Assembly: GCA_020161265.1 (NCBI GenBank)
Contig: JAIUOC010000005.1
Span: 1 to 64,000 of the forward strand
Direction: 5' to 3'
Length of the DNA stretch: 64,000 nt
Source: Chloroflexota bacterium
Lineage (GTDB): Bacteria; Chloroflexota; Chloroflexia; Chloroflexales; Herpetosiphonaceae
Positions 24,730 through 34,280 of this stretch are shown here, piece after piece (the stretch's first letter is position 1; the number at the start of each line of letters is the position of its first letter). The position numbers were made by a program, and so were the translations under genes. Under the pieces are notes generated by a model. That model was not told the origin of the DNA and made no database searches. It was given only the letters and a program-made list of their open reading frames with translations.

Positions 24730-24779
24730 CAAGCCCGCAGTGCTGCCCCTACTCGGCACTACGGGCTTGACCTTTTTTA
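24730..24779 (+). terminator. Rho-independent terminator after hpd
   Basis: AAGCCCG and AGTGC (24731-24743) pair with GCACT and CGGGCTT (24755-24768) with one internal mismatch on each side, followed by TTTTTT (24773-24778). It separates hpd from the convergent SDR gene. Confidence 0.85.
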
Positions 24780-24839
24780 TGTTTGCAGCAACCAAAAGGC
24801 TACTGAAGTGCGCTTATGGATGCCGAAGCCACAATCCAA

Positions 24840-25604
24840 CTAAACCGCAGCCCAGCCAGCATCAGCTGGAATAATCGCCCCATTGATATGCCGCGACTCA
24901 TCCGAAGCCAAAAACAAGGCCAAATTGGCAATATCCGAGGGTTCGAGGTAGGCCGGAGCCAAGGCAGTAAATTCACCAACGCGGGCTGCATCGGCTGGAG
25001 TAATCGCGTTGCGATCCATCGATTCGACGATGTTGGTGATTGTGCCGCCTGGGCAAATCGCGTTACAGCGAATGTTGCGTTTGGCGTAAATCCAAGCGGT
25101 GTTACGCGTTAACCCAACCAAGGCATGTTTCGAGGCGGTATAGGCTGCTCCAGCTGAACCACCATGAATCCCCGCCGTCGAAGCAACATTGACAATCACG
25201 CCACTGCCACGCTCCAACATATATTTGAGCGCCCGCCGACTGGTGAACATCGGGCCTTCGAGATTGATGCCCAAAACCCGCCGCCACATGTCATCAGAAA
25301 CTTCGGCAACTCCTTGCATTGAATCCATCACCCCGGCGTTGTTGCAGAGCACATCAAGTTGGCCGTAGGTACTGATGGCTAAATCAACCAAGGCTTCGGC
25401 AGTCGCTTGATCGGCAATGTTCCCCTGTGCGCCAACCACGGCGGCTCCGCTGGCTTGAATCGTGGCAACTGCTGCTTCGAGCCGCTGCGCATTCCAATCG
25501 CCAAGTACCAACTTAGCTCCTTCGGCAGCGAAGCGGGTAGCCATCGCGAGACCCATACCTGAGGCGGCTCCAGTAATAATGACAACGTTGTCGTGTAAAC
25601 GCAT
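24840..25604 (-). CDS. Short-chain dehydrogenase/reductase (SDR)
   Basis: A 254-residue classical SDR: cofactor loop TGAASGMGLA, NNAG in VLCNNAGVMD, catalytic Ser in VNVASTAGIHG and YTASK (Tyr-x-x-x-Lys) near residue 155. Asp after the second strand (LVLGDWNAQR) points to NAD(H). Its substrate is not evident; it resembles 3-oxoacyl-ACP reductase or sterol/alcohol dehydrogenases. AGGAG supports the start. It is the last gene of a likely TetR-P450-SDR unit, 46 nt after the P450, so oxidation of a hydroxylated P450 product is a reasonable inference. Confidence 0.85.
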   Translation of the reverse strand: MRLHDNVVIITGAASGMGLAMATRFAAEGAKLVLGDWNAQRLEAAVATIQASGAAVVGAQGNIADQATAEALVDLAISTYGQLDVLCNNAGVMDSMQGVAEVSDDMWRRVLGINLEGPMFTSRRALKYMLERGSGVIVNVASTAGIHGGSAGAAYTASKHALVGLTRNTAWIYAKRNIRCNAICPGGTITNIVESMDRNAITPADAARVGEFTALAPAYLEPSDIANLALFLASDESRHINGAIIPADAGWAAV

Positions 25605-25650
25605 CGATCGACTCCTGTGGTAAGAAAAAATGGTTGATCGAAAAAGTGAT

Positions 25651-26889
25651 CTAGAAGATCACAGGGAGGGCTTTGAGACCCCGTAAATTCACGTTATCGC
25701 GCCATTGGATGTGTTCGCGTGGTACGGCTAGCTGTAAGTTGGGCATGCGTTTCAATAAGCTGGTGAAAGCGATTTCAGCTTCTAAGCGAGCGAGCGGCGC
25801 ACCCAAACAGAAGTGCACGCCATGGCCAAAAGCGAGTTGGCGGCTAATTTCACGTGCCACATCCAACGATTCAGGATCATTGAAAACGCTTTGATCGTGA
25901 TTGGCCGAGCCAAGCGCCACCAACACCAAATCGCCACGGCGAATCGGCTGCCCAGCAATTTCCACATCTTCGAGTGCAAAACGTGGGGCAGGGCTGAAGA
26001 TCGGCCCATTGAAGCGCAATAATTCTTCAACAGCTGTTGGAATGAGGCTTGGATCGGCTTGCAAGCGAGCGCGTTGCTCAGGATGATCAAGCAACATCAA
26101 CGAGCCAATGCTGATTAAATTCGAGGTGGTTTCGTGGCCTGCAAAAATTAACAAGCCTGCGGTTGCCAATAATTCTGATTCGCTGAGGGCATCGCCAGTC
26201 GCTTCTAACTCGACCAATTTGCTAATCAGATCGGCTTGCGGCTTGCGGCGTTTATCAGTGATCAGTTTTTGCACATACATGGCAAATTCGCGCAACTGGC
26301 CTTGGCTTTCGGGGCTATGGCTGGTCAATGCATCCGACCACTGGCGCATCTGGTCGCGTTCATGAGCTGGTACGCCCAGCATTTCGGAGATTACATTAAT
26401 TGGCAAAGGATAGGCATAATCTTGCACCAAATCCATCGTGCCTTGAGCCTGAACCTGATCAAGCAATTCGTCGGCAAGCTCTTGGATGCGTGGGCGCAGC
26501 TGTTCGATATAGCGCGGGGTAAAGGCTTTGGCCACCAAACTACGCAAGCGCGAATGCTCGGCTCCATCGGCGCTAACCATCGATTTTGCGCCCAAGAAGC
26601 TGCGATCTTCAGCTCCTTCCGAGGCAGTTTGACCAAATACGCCAGCCTCAGGGTTGAGGATTGTCGCATCGACTGTGAAGCGGCTATCCTTTAATACTTG
26701 CACTGCTTCGGCATAGCGGGTTACCAGCCAAGCATCAGCTTTGACAAATTCATAGGGCGAGGGAACTGCCAGAACTGCGGCTTTGGCCCGCATTTGAGCA
26801 AACAATGGATAAGGATTTTCAATTGCGTCGGGCTGAAAAATTTGGGCCGTTGGATCATCGGCATATATGTGCGCTTGTGATTGTGTCAT
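25651..26889 (-). CDS. Cytochrome P450
   Basis: A 412-residue soluble P450. The I-helix oxygen-binding motif is GLLIFAGHETTSNLI, the K-helix ExxR is in AVEELLRFNGP, and the haem-binding loop is FGHGVHFCLGAPLARLE with the Cys ligand about 60 residues from the end. The size and absence of a membrane anchor fit bacterial class I P450s needing ferredoxin and reductase partners, none of which is adjacent. The ATG at 26889 is used; a TTG eight codons earlier has no site. It lies 30 nt after a TetR gene. Substrate is unknown. Confidence 0.92.
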   Translation of the reverse strand: MTQSQAHIYADDPTAQIFQPDAIENPYPLFAQMRAKAAVLAVPSPYEFVKADAWLVTRYAEAVQVLKDSRFTVDATILNPEAGVFGQTASEGAEDRSFLGAKSMVSADGAEHSRLRSLVAKAFTPRYIEQLRPRIQELADELLDQVQAQGTMDLVQDYAYPLPINVISEMLGVPAHERDQMRQWSDALTSHSPESQGQLREFAMYVQKLITDKRRKPQADLISKLVELEATGDALSESELLATAGLLIFAGHETTSNLISIGSLMLLDHPEQRARLQADPSLIPTAVEELLRFNGPIFSPAPRFALEDVEIAGQPIRRGDLVLVALGSANHDQSVFNDPESLDVAREISRQLAFGHGVHFCLGAPLARLEAEIAFTSLLKRMPNLQLAVPREHIQWRDNVNLRGLKALPVIF

Positions 26890-26919
26890 TGTTCTATGAT
26901 TCCTTGCTATCAATTAACG

Positions 26920-27576
26920 TTAACTTCCAGTTGGTGCGACAATGCCGCGAAAGAAGATCTGGCTAATATGGGGAATCAAGTCGGCAGGGCTGAATTGGGC
27001 GCTCGCGATTAATTGCTCGTAACCACGCAACGACAATAAACCAATAAATGTGGCCACCATAATTGGTGTTGGAATGGATGAATTGAGTTCGCCAGTCACT
27101 TTGCCCTCATCAAATAAGCGACTGAGGCGGCTCATGGCTTGTTCAACTCGCGATTGAAGCTGAGGACGTTTTTCAATCACGGCATTGGGTAAGCCGATTC
27201 GATGGTGCAATTCGAGCAGCACACCGCTGTGTTTGCCCTGCAAGCCACCATAAGCGTGGGACAGAATATGTTCAAGCCGAGTGCAAACCGAAGTTGTTTC
27301 TGCGAGCAAGCGATCCAAGATGCCCAGAAAATCGCTGATCTGTTGGGCAATCAAGGCCTCAACTAAATCCTCTTTACTGGCAAAATGTTGATAGATCGCG
27401 CCTTTGGAGATGCCAACTTGGCCTGCAATCTCGTCAATCGAAGCGTCGTGATAGCCCTTGGCAATGAACACCGTATGGGCTGCGGCCAAAATCATGGCCT
27501 CGCGTTGCTCACGCTGGCGTTCTTTCAATGGACGTACCACCGGACTAGCATGATCGCTTGGTTGATTCGCTGCCAT
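26920..27576 (-). CDS. TetR/AcrR-family transcriptional regulator
   Basis: A 218-residue protein with the TetR helix-turn-helix in ILAAAHTVFIAKGYHDASIDEIAGQVGISKGAIYQHFASKEDLVEALI. The C-terminal ligand domain is unspecific. ATG 27576 is chosen because an AGG lies 7 nt before it, while the earlier ATG at 27597 has no site. A promoter and palindrome (27632-27676) lie just upstream. It is the first gene of the TetR-P450-SDR unit and probably represses its own operon. Confidence 0.87.
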   Translation of the reverse strand: MAANQPSDHASPVVRPLKERQREQREAMILAAAHTVFIAKGYHDASIDEIAGQVGISKGAIYQHFASKEDLVEALIAQQISDFLGILDRLLAETTSVCTRLEHILSHAYGGLQGKHSGVLLELHHRIGLPNAVIEKRPQLQSRVEQAMSRLSRLFDEGKVTGELNSSIPTPIMVATFIGLLSLRGYEQLIASAQFSPADLIPHISQIFFRGIVAPTGS

Positions 27577-27631
27577 AGCTTGCCTGCTTCTAACCATTCT
27601 ACTGATAGCCTTTAGACTAACCAGTATTTTA

Positions 27632-27676
27632 ATGACTCATTAGTCATAAATATACTAGTGATTCAGAAAATGTCAA
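27632..27676 (-). promoter_or_regulatory. Promoter and palindromic operator of the TetR-P450-SDR unit
   Basis: On the minus strand TTGACA (27676-27671) and TATATT (27654-27649) are 16 nt apart. ATGACT (27632-27637) and AGTCAT (27642-27647), a perfect inverted repeat with 4-nt centre, lies immediately downstream, across the expected start of transcription. The surrounding bases extend the symmetry imperfectly. Confidence 0.6.
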
Positions 27677-27995
27677 GAGGGGAAAGCGAAGGATGAAGGA
27701 TGAATTATGAGGGATGAATTTGAGCGTATAGAGCAGAGAGCATAGAACATAGGGACTTAGTTTTAACGTAGAGGCGCAGAGAATGAAGGGATGAAGGATG
27801 AATTATGAGGGATGAATAGCGATAAACCATCGTTAAGTAAATCTGTGGCTAAACATTAAAAGCACAAAGGACGCGAAGCATGATCTTCGTGTCCTTCGTG
27901 CTCTTAGTGGTCAATTTACTGATCCCAATCCCAAAAGCCTAGAGCCAATAGTCAATAGTCAAAAACTCTGACCCCTGATTCCTAGCCCCTGGACC
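27677..27995. repeat. Intergenic repeat cluster
   Basis: Non-coding DNA with an exact 29-bp direct repeat at 27691-27719 and 27789-27817, made of GGATGAA-type words. An imperfect inverted repeat at 27862-27901 has 17-bp arms (GCACaAAGGACgCGAAG and its partner). A CTGACCCCTGA word occurs at 27968-27978. The words CTTCGTGTCCTTCGTG and CTGACCCCTGA recur near 34.2 kb and 49.2 kb. No gene or promoter was found apart from the TetR promoter at its left edge. Confidence 0.8.
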
Positions 27996-28000
27996 CTAGC

Positions 28001-29551
28001 TTACAACGGCATATTGCCATGTTTGCGTGGTGGCAGGCTTTGGCGTTTGGTACGCGATAAATGCAGCGCTTTGATCAAGGCTGGGCGGGTTTCGCGTGGC
28101 TCGATCACTGAATCAATATAGCCACGTTCGGCAGCAATATAGGGGTTGGCAAAACGCTCTTCGTAATTGTGAATCAGTTCAGCGTTGGTTGCCACAGGAT
28201 CAGTCGATTCAGCAATTTCTTTGCGGAAGATGATCGACACCGCGCCGCTTGCGCCCATCACGGCGATTTCGGCGGTGGGCCAAGCAAAGTTGAAATCGGC
28301 GCGAATATGCTTCGAGGCCATCACGTCGTAGGCTCCACCATAGGCCTTGCGCGTGATTACGGTTAGTTTTGGTACAGTCGCTTCACAATAGGCATACAGC
28401 AATTTTGCGCCGTGGCGAATAATGCCACCATACTCCTGATGCGTGCCTGGCAAGAAACCTGGGACATCAACAAAGGTGATCAACGGAATATTGAAGGCAT
28501 CGCAGAAACGCACAAAGCGTGCACCCTTCACCGATGAATCAATATCTAAAGTTCCGGCCAAGGCGGCAGGCTGATTGCCCACAATGCCCACCGGCATGCC
28601 ATCAAGCCGCGCAAAACCAATTACCAAATTGGGAGCATAATGCGGCTGAACTTCGAAGAAAAAGCCATCATCAACGATCAATTCGATCACGGCTTTCATA
28701 TCGTAGGGCTTTTTGGGCTGATCGGGAATAATGCTTTGCAAGGCATCATCCATACGGTTGGGATCGTCGGTTGGCTCGCTGATCGGCGCATCATCCATAT
28801 TATTCAGCGGCAGGAACGAAAGCAGCGTGCGCAATTGCTCGAAACATTCATCCTCATCGTCGGCAGCAAAATGCGCCACGCCCGATTTGCTGTTGTGGGT
28901 CATCGCACCGCCCAATTGTTCTTGGGTCACTTCCTCGCCAGTCACGGTTTTAATCACATCTGGTCCGGTGATAAACATTTGCGATGTGCCTTTGACCATG
29001 AGAATGAAGTCGGTCATGGCAGGTGAGTAGACCGCACCGCCAGCACATGGCCCAGCAATAATCGAAAGTTGGGGAATTACGCCCGAAGCCACGACGTTGC
29101 GATAGAAAATTTCGGCGTAACCACCCAGCGCCACCACGCCCTCTTGAATGCGAGCGCCGCCACTATCGTTGATGCCAATCAGCGGCACGCCCATACGCAT
29201 CGCCAAATCCATCACTTTGACGATTTTTTCGGCAAATACTTCGCCCAACGAACCACCAAGCACGGTGAAATCTTGTGAAAACACACAAACTTGGCGACCA
29301 TCAATCGTGCCATGGCCAGTAATTACGCCATCGCCAAGAATCCGTTTGTGCTCTAAGCCAAAAGCGGTTGAGCGGTGAACGGCCAAGGCATCGAGTTCGA
29401 CAAACGAATCGGGGTCAAGCAAGCGTTCGATCCGCTCACGCGCGGTCAATTTGCCACGGGCATGTTGCTTTTCGGCGGCCTTGGGATCGGTGGTTGCTGC
29501 TTGTTCACGCCGTCGCCGCAACTCAGCGATTTTTTCTGCTGTTGTCGTCAT
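28001..29551 (-). CDS. pccB: Acyl-CoA carboxylase carboxyltransferase subunit (propionyl-CoA carboxylase beta type)
   Basis: A 516-residue biotin-dependent carboxyltransferase with both halves. The N half has the family [24 protein letters not shown] and [13 protein letters not shown]; the C half has [48 protein letters not shown] and the GGAYDVM oxyanion loop. It moves carboxylate from biotin to propionyl-CoA or acetyl-CoA. In Chloroflexota such genes may serve fatty-acid synthesis or propionate metabolism; the substrate cannot be fixed here. The biotin carboxylase and carrier genes are not adjacent. The second ATG of a pair is used, 8 nt after GGGAG. Confidence 0.9.
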   Translation of the reverse strand: MTTTAEKIAELRRRREQAATTDPKAAEKQHARGKLTARERIERLLDPDSFVELDALAVHRSTAFGLEHKRILGDGVITGHGTIDGRQVCVFSQDFTVLGGSLGEVFAEKIVKVMDLAMRMGVPLIGINDSGGARIQEGVVALGGYAEIFYRNVVASGVIPQLSIIAGPCAGGAVYSPAMTDFILMVKGTSQMFITGPDVIKTVTGEEVTQEQLGGAMTHNSKSGVAHFAADDEDECFEQLRTLLSFLPLNNMDDAPISEPTDDPNRMDDALQSIIPDQPKKPYDMKAVIELIVDDGFFFEVQPHYAPNLVIGFARLDGMPVGIVGNQPAALAGTLDIDSSVKGARFVRFCDAFNIPLITFVDVPGFLPGTHQEYGGIIRHGAKLLYAYCEATVPKLTVITRKAYGGAYDVMASKHIRADFNFAWPTAEIAVMGASGAVSIIFRKEIAESTDPVATNAELIHNYEERFANPYIAAERGYIDSVIEPRETRPALIKALHLSRTKRQSLPPRKHGNMPL

Positions 29552-29575
29552 TGACATATCTCCCACAGAATAGCG

Positions 29576-29620
29576 CTAGCCGTAGCAGGCAAGAGTGTCA
29601 GCGCAAATTACTACGGCTAG
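29576..29620 (-). other. Inverted repeat between purN and the carboxyltransferase gene
   Basis: CTAGCCGTAG (29576-29585) and CTACGGCTAG (29611-29620) are a perfect 10-bp inverted repeat with a 25-nt loop. With no T-run it is a doubtful terminator, and may be a processing or regulatory site between the two transcripts. Confidence 0.5.
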
Positions 29621-29628
29621 GGCGGAAT

Positions 29629-30249
29629 TTAGGCAACTGTTTGGGCTAAATTGTTAATTACTTCAACTAAAATCCGTCGTTCAGCTTGTTTGATTCGTTC
29701 GTGCAAACTGGCTTGATCATCGTCGGGCAAGACCACAACTTCAACTTGCGCCAAAACGGGGCCAACATCAACGATTGGCGTAATTTGATGCACAGTGCAA
29801 CCAGTAACTGGCACGCCTAGCGCCAAGGCATCGCGCACAGCATGCGCCCCGCGAATCGCCGGAATTTGGCGGCCATCGCTGAGGGTATAACATTCGCCGC
29901 CATCGTGGGGCAACAAAGCTGGGTGCTGATTGATAATATTCGGGGTCCAGCGCTCAACAAACGAGGCCGGCATCACCCGCATCCAGCCCGCCATCACAAC
30001 TAAGTCGGGCTTGAAGGCTGCCAGTAATTCGCTAATTTGGGCGGCCCATTGCTCGCGGCTGGCTTTTTTGGCCAATGGCACGCAAATGACTGGAATGCGG
30101 GCCGCCAAGGTGCGGCTGATTGCTTGGGCTTTGGGTTGGTCACAAATCACCACATTGATTGTGGCGTTAAGCTGCTGAGCTTTTTGGGCATCGATCAAGG
30201 CTTGCAAATTGGAGCCACTGCCCGATACCATCACGGCAAGCCGCATCAT
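29629..30249 (-). CDS. purN: Phosphoribosylglycinamide formyltransferase
   Basis: A 206-residue GAR transformylase: start LAVMVSGSGSNLQALIDA, catalytic Asn-His-Asp set in IINQHPALLPHDGG and TGCTVHQITPIVDVGPVL. It formylates glycinamide ribonucleotide from 10-formyl-tetrahydrofolate in step 3 of purine synthesis. Its ATG overlaps the purD stop (ATGA), so the two enzymes of adjacent pathway steps are translationally coupled. A second ATG directly follows the first, and either could be used. Confidence 0.94.
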   Translation of the reverse strand: MMRLAVMVSGSGSNLQALIDAQKAQQLNATINVVICDQPKAQAISRTLAARIPVICVPLAKKASREQWAAQISELLAAFKPDLVVMAGWMRVMPASFVERWTPNIINQHPALLPHDGGECYTLSDGRQIPAIRGAHAVRDALALGVPVTGCTVHQITPIVDVGPVLAQVEVVVLPDDDQASLHERIKQAERRILVEVINNLAQTVA

Positions 30250-31508
30250 TCTGCTAACCCCCGTGCGGCGATATCGCTGCGTTGATATTTGCCTGCAAAT
30301 TCGACTAATGCTGTTGCTGCGTAGGCTTTATCGCGGGCTTCGCGCAATGTTGGCGCAACTGCGGTGATGCCCAAAACCCGCCCGCCTGCGGTCACCAACT
30401 CACCTTGAGCATTGGTTGCCGTGCCCGCTTGGAACGCCAACACATCGCTAGGCAAGCGATCTAAACCGGTGATTACGTCGCCAGTGCGGGGTTTGGCGGG
30501 GTAGCCTGCCGCTGACAGCACTACACATACCGCCGCGCCGTCGTGCCATTCGATTGTGACATCGGCCAAATTGCTGGTGGCAACCTTGTGCAGCAGTTCG
30601 AGCAAATCGCTTTTGAGTAAGGGCAGCAAAGCTTGAGTTTCGGGGTCACCAAAACGGGCATTAAATTCGATAACTTTTACGCCGTTGGACGTGAGCATCA
30701 AGCCCGCATACAACACCCCACGATAGGGAATTTGGCGAGCGGCCATGGTGCGCAGCACTGGCGTGAAAATCACATCAACCAAGGCTTGCGCTTCGGCATA
30801 GGGCAAAATTGGGGCTGGCGCATATGATCCCATGCCGCCGGTATTACCGCCAGTGTCGTTATCGCCGATACGCTTGTGGTCTTGGGCGGTGATCAGCGGA
30901 ATCGCCCGTTCGCCATCGCATAAGGCTAATAACGAAACTTCGGGGCCAGTCAATTTTTCTTCGAGCACCAAGCGCGTGCCAGCATTGGTCGCGGCCAATT
31001 CGCGAATGGCGCTGATCGTGGCGGCAACATCGCCATCTTCGGGCACGATCACACCCTTGCCAGCGGCCAAACCATCAGCTTTAACCACCCAAGCCTGTTG
31101 ATCGGCTTCAACAAAGGCGATCGCAGCGGCGGAGTCATCAAAGGTATGGGCAGCTGCGGTTGGCACGCCCGCCTCAAGCATAATCATTTTGGCAAAGGCT
31201 TTGCTGCCCTCAAGTTGGGCGGCCTCAGACGAAGGCCCAAACATGGCCAAATCAACAGCCTCGCAGACCTCGCCTAAGCCTGCAACCAAGGGCGCTTCTG
31301 GCCCGACAACCACCAAATCTATCTGTTCGCGGGTGGCTAAACCCACAATGCCAGCAGCATCGTCTGCGGCTAAATCGACGTTTGTACCAAGCGTTGCCGT
31401 GCCGGGATTGCCAGGGACGATCCACAGGTGTTCGCATAATGGCGATTGGGCGATTTTCCATGCTAGGGCATGTTCACGCCCGCCGGCTCCAACAAGTAAT
31501 ACTCGCAT
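30246..31508 (-). CDS. purD: Phosphoribosylamine-glycine ligase
   Basis: A 420-residue GARS with an ATP-grasp fold: N-terminal VLLVGAGGREHALAWKIAQS, VVGPEAPLVAGL, the ATP-binding VVKADGLAAGKGVIV, and the signature NARFGDPETQALLPLL. It joins phosphoribosylamine and glycine, step 2 of purine synthesis. A TATAAT -10 element lies on the minus strand at 31556-31551, 43 nt upstream, without a clear -35. No PurM or PurN fusion is present; purN is a separate overlapping gene. Confidence 0.95.
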   Translation of the reverse strand: MRVLLVGAGGREHALAWKIAQSPLCEHLWIVPGNPGTATLGTNVDLAADDAAGIVGLATREQIDLVVVGPEAPLVAGLGEVCEAVDLAMFGPSSEAAQLEGSKAFAKMIMLEAGVPTAAAHTFDDSAAAIAFVEADQQAWVVKADGLAAGKGVIVPEDGDVAATISAIRELAATNAGTRLVLEEKLTGPEVSLLALCDGERAIPLITAQDHKRIGDNDTGGNTGGMGSYAPAPILPYAEAQALVDVIFTPVLRTMAARQIPYRGVLYAGLMLTSNGVKVIEFNARFGDPETQALLPLLKSDLLELLHKVATSNLADVTIEWHDGAAVCVVLSAAGYPAKPRTGDVITGLDRLPSDVLAFQAGTATNAQGELVTAGGRVLGITAVAPTLREARDKAYAATALVEFAGKYQRSDIAARGLAE

Positions 31509-31585
31509 TGCGTTGCTATCCTCAATAGGCTCGTAACGGGTTCAAGCCCTATTATAATCCGAGAACAGCCAGTTGCGGATCAGGC

Positions 31586-33985
31586 CTAAACACGCTGTTC
31601 GAGGCTTTCGAGCAAGCCACGTTCGCGGGCAATATAGGCCGCTGCACTCCGCGTCGAAACGCCCAATTTACGATAAATTGCCCGCAAATGATTGTTGACG
31701 GTAAATGGGCTAAGTACCAATTCTAGGGCAATTTCGCTATTGCTTTTGCCTTGGGCAATCAAGGTCAATAATTCATGTTCGCGTTTGGTCAACAGCGGGG
31801 TTGGGGTTTGCGGGGTTGGTTGGCGTAACGTTACCATATCCAATTCTAGCTGTTGGCCTTGCTCCCAATCGTGTTGATATTGCGGCTCGCCCAACAATTT
31901 TTTGGCTTCATCCAAGACATGTTGTTGAATGCGCTGTTCGGTGGCTGGCATTGGCTCGCCACTTTGCAAGCGTAAACTATCAGCACGACTACTCAATTGC
32001 ACCGCCCACGACCAATGGTGTTGGGCTTGGGCGACGCGGGCCAAGGCTTCGAGAGAACTCGCGATCATCGGTAAGAGTTGGTGTTGGCGGCGCAGACTGA
32101 AGCTTTCGTACAAGGCAGTTAATGCTTGATCGTGCTGCTGGCGTGCTAGGGCAATCAAACCTAATTGGTGCAAGCCCTCGGCACGATGCCATGGGTCGTG
32201 CAATTGCTCAGCGATGGCAATGCTGGCCTCGATAAAATGCTGAGCTTGATCGTAATCTTGTTGGGCGGCGGCGACGATGCCACAATGATTGAGCGCAAAG
32301 GCATCGCCCCACAAATGACCCAAGCGGGCAAAAAGCTGATGAGCACGAGCAAACAACAGCGCAGCGCGTTTCCATTGGCCTTGCTGAATACAAGCCCGCC
32401 CCAAATGATCAAGCGACCAAGCCAATTCATTATGATCATCAAGCTGCTCGAAAATTTGCACACTTTCCTCGTAGAGCGTGATTGCTTGGGCATAATCGCC
32501 GCGATGATAGGCAATTTCGCCAACGCCATGCAGCGCCAAGCCAATGCTCATAGGAATTTGCAAATCGCGGGCGAGGCTCAACGCTTGCTCGAAAATTGTT
32601 TCAGCTTGGGCAAATAAGCCTTGATTGAGAATAAACCAGCCCGCCGTGGAAAGCGTTTCGACCCGTGCGCCTGAGCGGATGTTGCTGCTAGCCTCAAGCA
32701 TGCGCTCGATCCACCAAACATCGCCATGACGACGACGATAGGTGATCCACAGATTAATTGATGGAAAGAGTTCAATCGATTCAACCACAGCATGATCAAG
32801 CGTCCATTGTAAAGCAGCGTAAATATTGCCCTGCTCGGCATCAAGTTGGCGTAACCAAAGCGCTTGTTGCTGATCGCGCAAATGCGGTGCGGCTTGGGCA
32901 ACCATCTGCAAATAATAGCTGGCATGGTGTTGACAGATTGTTTGGAAATCCTCGCGCAGTACAGCTTGTTCACGGGCAAATTCAGCAATGGTTTGCAACA
33001 TGGTAAAGCGAGTTTGGCCATCGTGGGTCGTTTGCTCGACTACCAAACTTTTATTAACTAAGGCCAAAACGGTTGCCACCACATTGGCCTGACCTGCACA
33101 AATCTGCTCAACGGCGGCCATTGTCCAACTACTGACCAGTACGCTGAGATAGCAAAAAACCGTTTGTTCCTCAGGGGTCAAGCGTTGGTAGCTCCAATCG
33201 ATGCATTGGCGCAACGTTTGCTGGCGGTTGGGCAAATCGCGTGCGCCGCCAACAGGTACATCGAGGCTATAACTGAAGCGGGTTAATAACTCTTGTGGGG
33301 TAAAAACCTTGGTATAGGCCGCAACCAACTCAATCGCCAAGGGCAAGCCATCGAGACGTTGACAAATCGTGGCGATACTTTGGGCATCATTGGCATTCAG
33401 CGGAATGTGGGGGCGGGCAGCTTTGGCTCGTTCAATAAATAAGCGGGTTGCGCTAAATTCACTTAATTGCTCGATTGCCATGGGTTGGCTGCTTGGTGGC
33501 AAACTGAGCGGCGGCACTGGCAAGCGATATTCGCCTTGCACATTTAATACTTCGCGGCTGGTGACCAACAACGTTAATTTGGGAGCCAAGGCTAAAAGCT
33601 GCACCAAGAGAGCTGCAACATCGATCACCTGCTCCAAATTATCTAAAATCAGCAATAATTCTTGGTCGGCTAGCCACGCCCCAACGCTGGCCAAGAGCGA
33701 TTGATTGCCCAGCCGACTGAGGTTGAAGGCTTGGGCCAGGGTTGGTAGCACCAGATCAACATCATAGACATGGGCCAAACTGACAAATAACGCGCCATCG
33801 GCAAATTGCTCGCAGACTGTGCGGCCTGCTTCGAGTGCTAAGCGCGTCTTGCCCGCGCCACCAGGCCCAACCAAGGTAACAAGACGAATTGTGGGATCGG
33901 GCAAAAGCTGCTCAAGTTGAGCCATTTCTTGGATGCGACCAAGCAGCGGTGTAACTGGTAATGGAATATGGCGTGGAATTCCCAT
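31586..33985 (-). CDS. Large LuxR-type regulator with NB-ARC-like ATPase and TPR domains
   Basis: A 799-residue protein. The N-terminal P-loop ATPase has LVTLVGPGGAGKTRLALE (Walker A about residue 45) and LLLILDNLEQV (Walker B), followed by a GLPLAIELVAAYTKV motif as in NB-ARC/STAND proteins. Some eight TPR-like helical pairs fill residues 390-690 (GDYAQAITLYEESVQIFEQL, and others). The C-terminal LuxR helix-turn-helix is LLTKREHELLTLIAQGKSNSEIALELVLSPFTVNNHLRAIYRKLGV. Such proteins act as inducer-triggered oligomeric activators. Targets are unknown; the divergent ABC exporter is one possibility. Start chosen at ATG 33985, after AGGAT. Confidence 0.87.
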   Translation of the reverse strand: MGIPRHIPLPVTPLLGRIQEMAQLEQLLPDPTIRLVTLVGPGGAGKTRLALEAGRTVCEQFADGALFVSLAHVYDVDLVLPTLAQAFNLSRLGNQSLLASVGAWLADQELLLILDNLEQVIDVAALLVQLLALAPKLTLLVTSREVLNVQGEYRLPVPPLSLPPSSQPMAIEQLSEFSATRLFIERAKAARPHIPLNANDAQSIATICQRLDGLPLAIELVAAYTKVFTPQELLTRFSYSLDVPVGGARDLPNRQQTLRQCIDWSYQRLTPEEQTVFCYLSVLVSSWTMAAVEQICAGQANVVATVLALVNKSLVVEQTTHDGQTRFTMLQTIAEFAREQAVLREDFQTICQHHASYYLQMVAQAAPHLRDQQQALWLRQLDAEQGNIYAALQWTLDHAVVESIELFPSINLWITYRRRHGDVWWIERMLEASSNIRSGARVETLSTAGWFILNQGLFAQAETIFEQALSLARDLQIPMSIGLALHGVGEIAYHRGDYAQAITLYEESVQIFEQLDDHNELAWSLDHLGRACIQQGQWKRAALLFARAHQLFARLGHLWGDAFALNHCGIVAAAQQDYDQAQHFIEASIAIAEQLHDPWHRAEGLHQLGLIALARQQHDQALTALYESFSLRRQHQLLPMIASSLEALARVAQAQHHWSWAVQLSSRADSLRLQSGEPMPATEQRIQQHVLDEAKKLLGEPQYQHDWEQGQQLELDMVTLRQPTPQTPTPLLTKREHELLTLIAQGKSNSEIALELVLSPFTVNNHLRAIYRKLGVSTRSAAAYIARERGLLESLEQRV

Positions 33986-34059
33986 CGGCGTAATCCTATC
34001 AGTGATGCACAACACACCTCACAACTCTATTATAGTGCAAGCCTGCCGCAGAACATAGA

Positions 34060-34260
34060 GGATCGAGTAAGGGATGAGGGATGAGGGATGAGGGATGAAA
34101 TAAGGGGTCAGGGGGCGCGGAGCAGAATATAAGGTGAAAGGATCTTAGTTATCGGAACATTTTGTGGTATGTCAATAATTCCTGATCGCCAAAAGCCTAT
34201 AGCCTATAGCCTCATCTTCGTGCTCTTCGTGTCCTTCGTGGATCAACACATCCATACCAC
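34060..34260. repeat. Intergenic repeat cluster
   Basis: Four head-to-tail GGATGAG-type heptads (about 34073-34098) are followed by AAGGGGTCAGGGGGC, an AGCCTATAGCCTATAGCC run (about 34194-34212), and a CTTCGTG triplet array (34216-34241) that shares the 16-mer CTTCGTGTCCTTCGTG (34225-34240) with the cluster near 27.9 kb. No coding frame. Confidence 0.75.
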
Positions 34261-34280
34261 TTTCTCGTACTAGAGTATGA

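Noticed and set aside
27691..27817. CRISPR or phage attachment site from the exact 29-bp direct repeat
   Set aside because: Only two copies of low-complexity GGATGAA words, with no cas genes, integrase or tRNA nearby.
34073..34260. Replication origin from short direct repeats
   Set aside because: Repeats are not DnaA-box-like and no dnaA, dnaN or gyrase gene is near.
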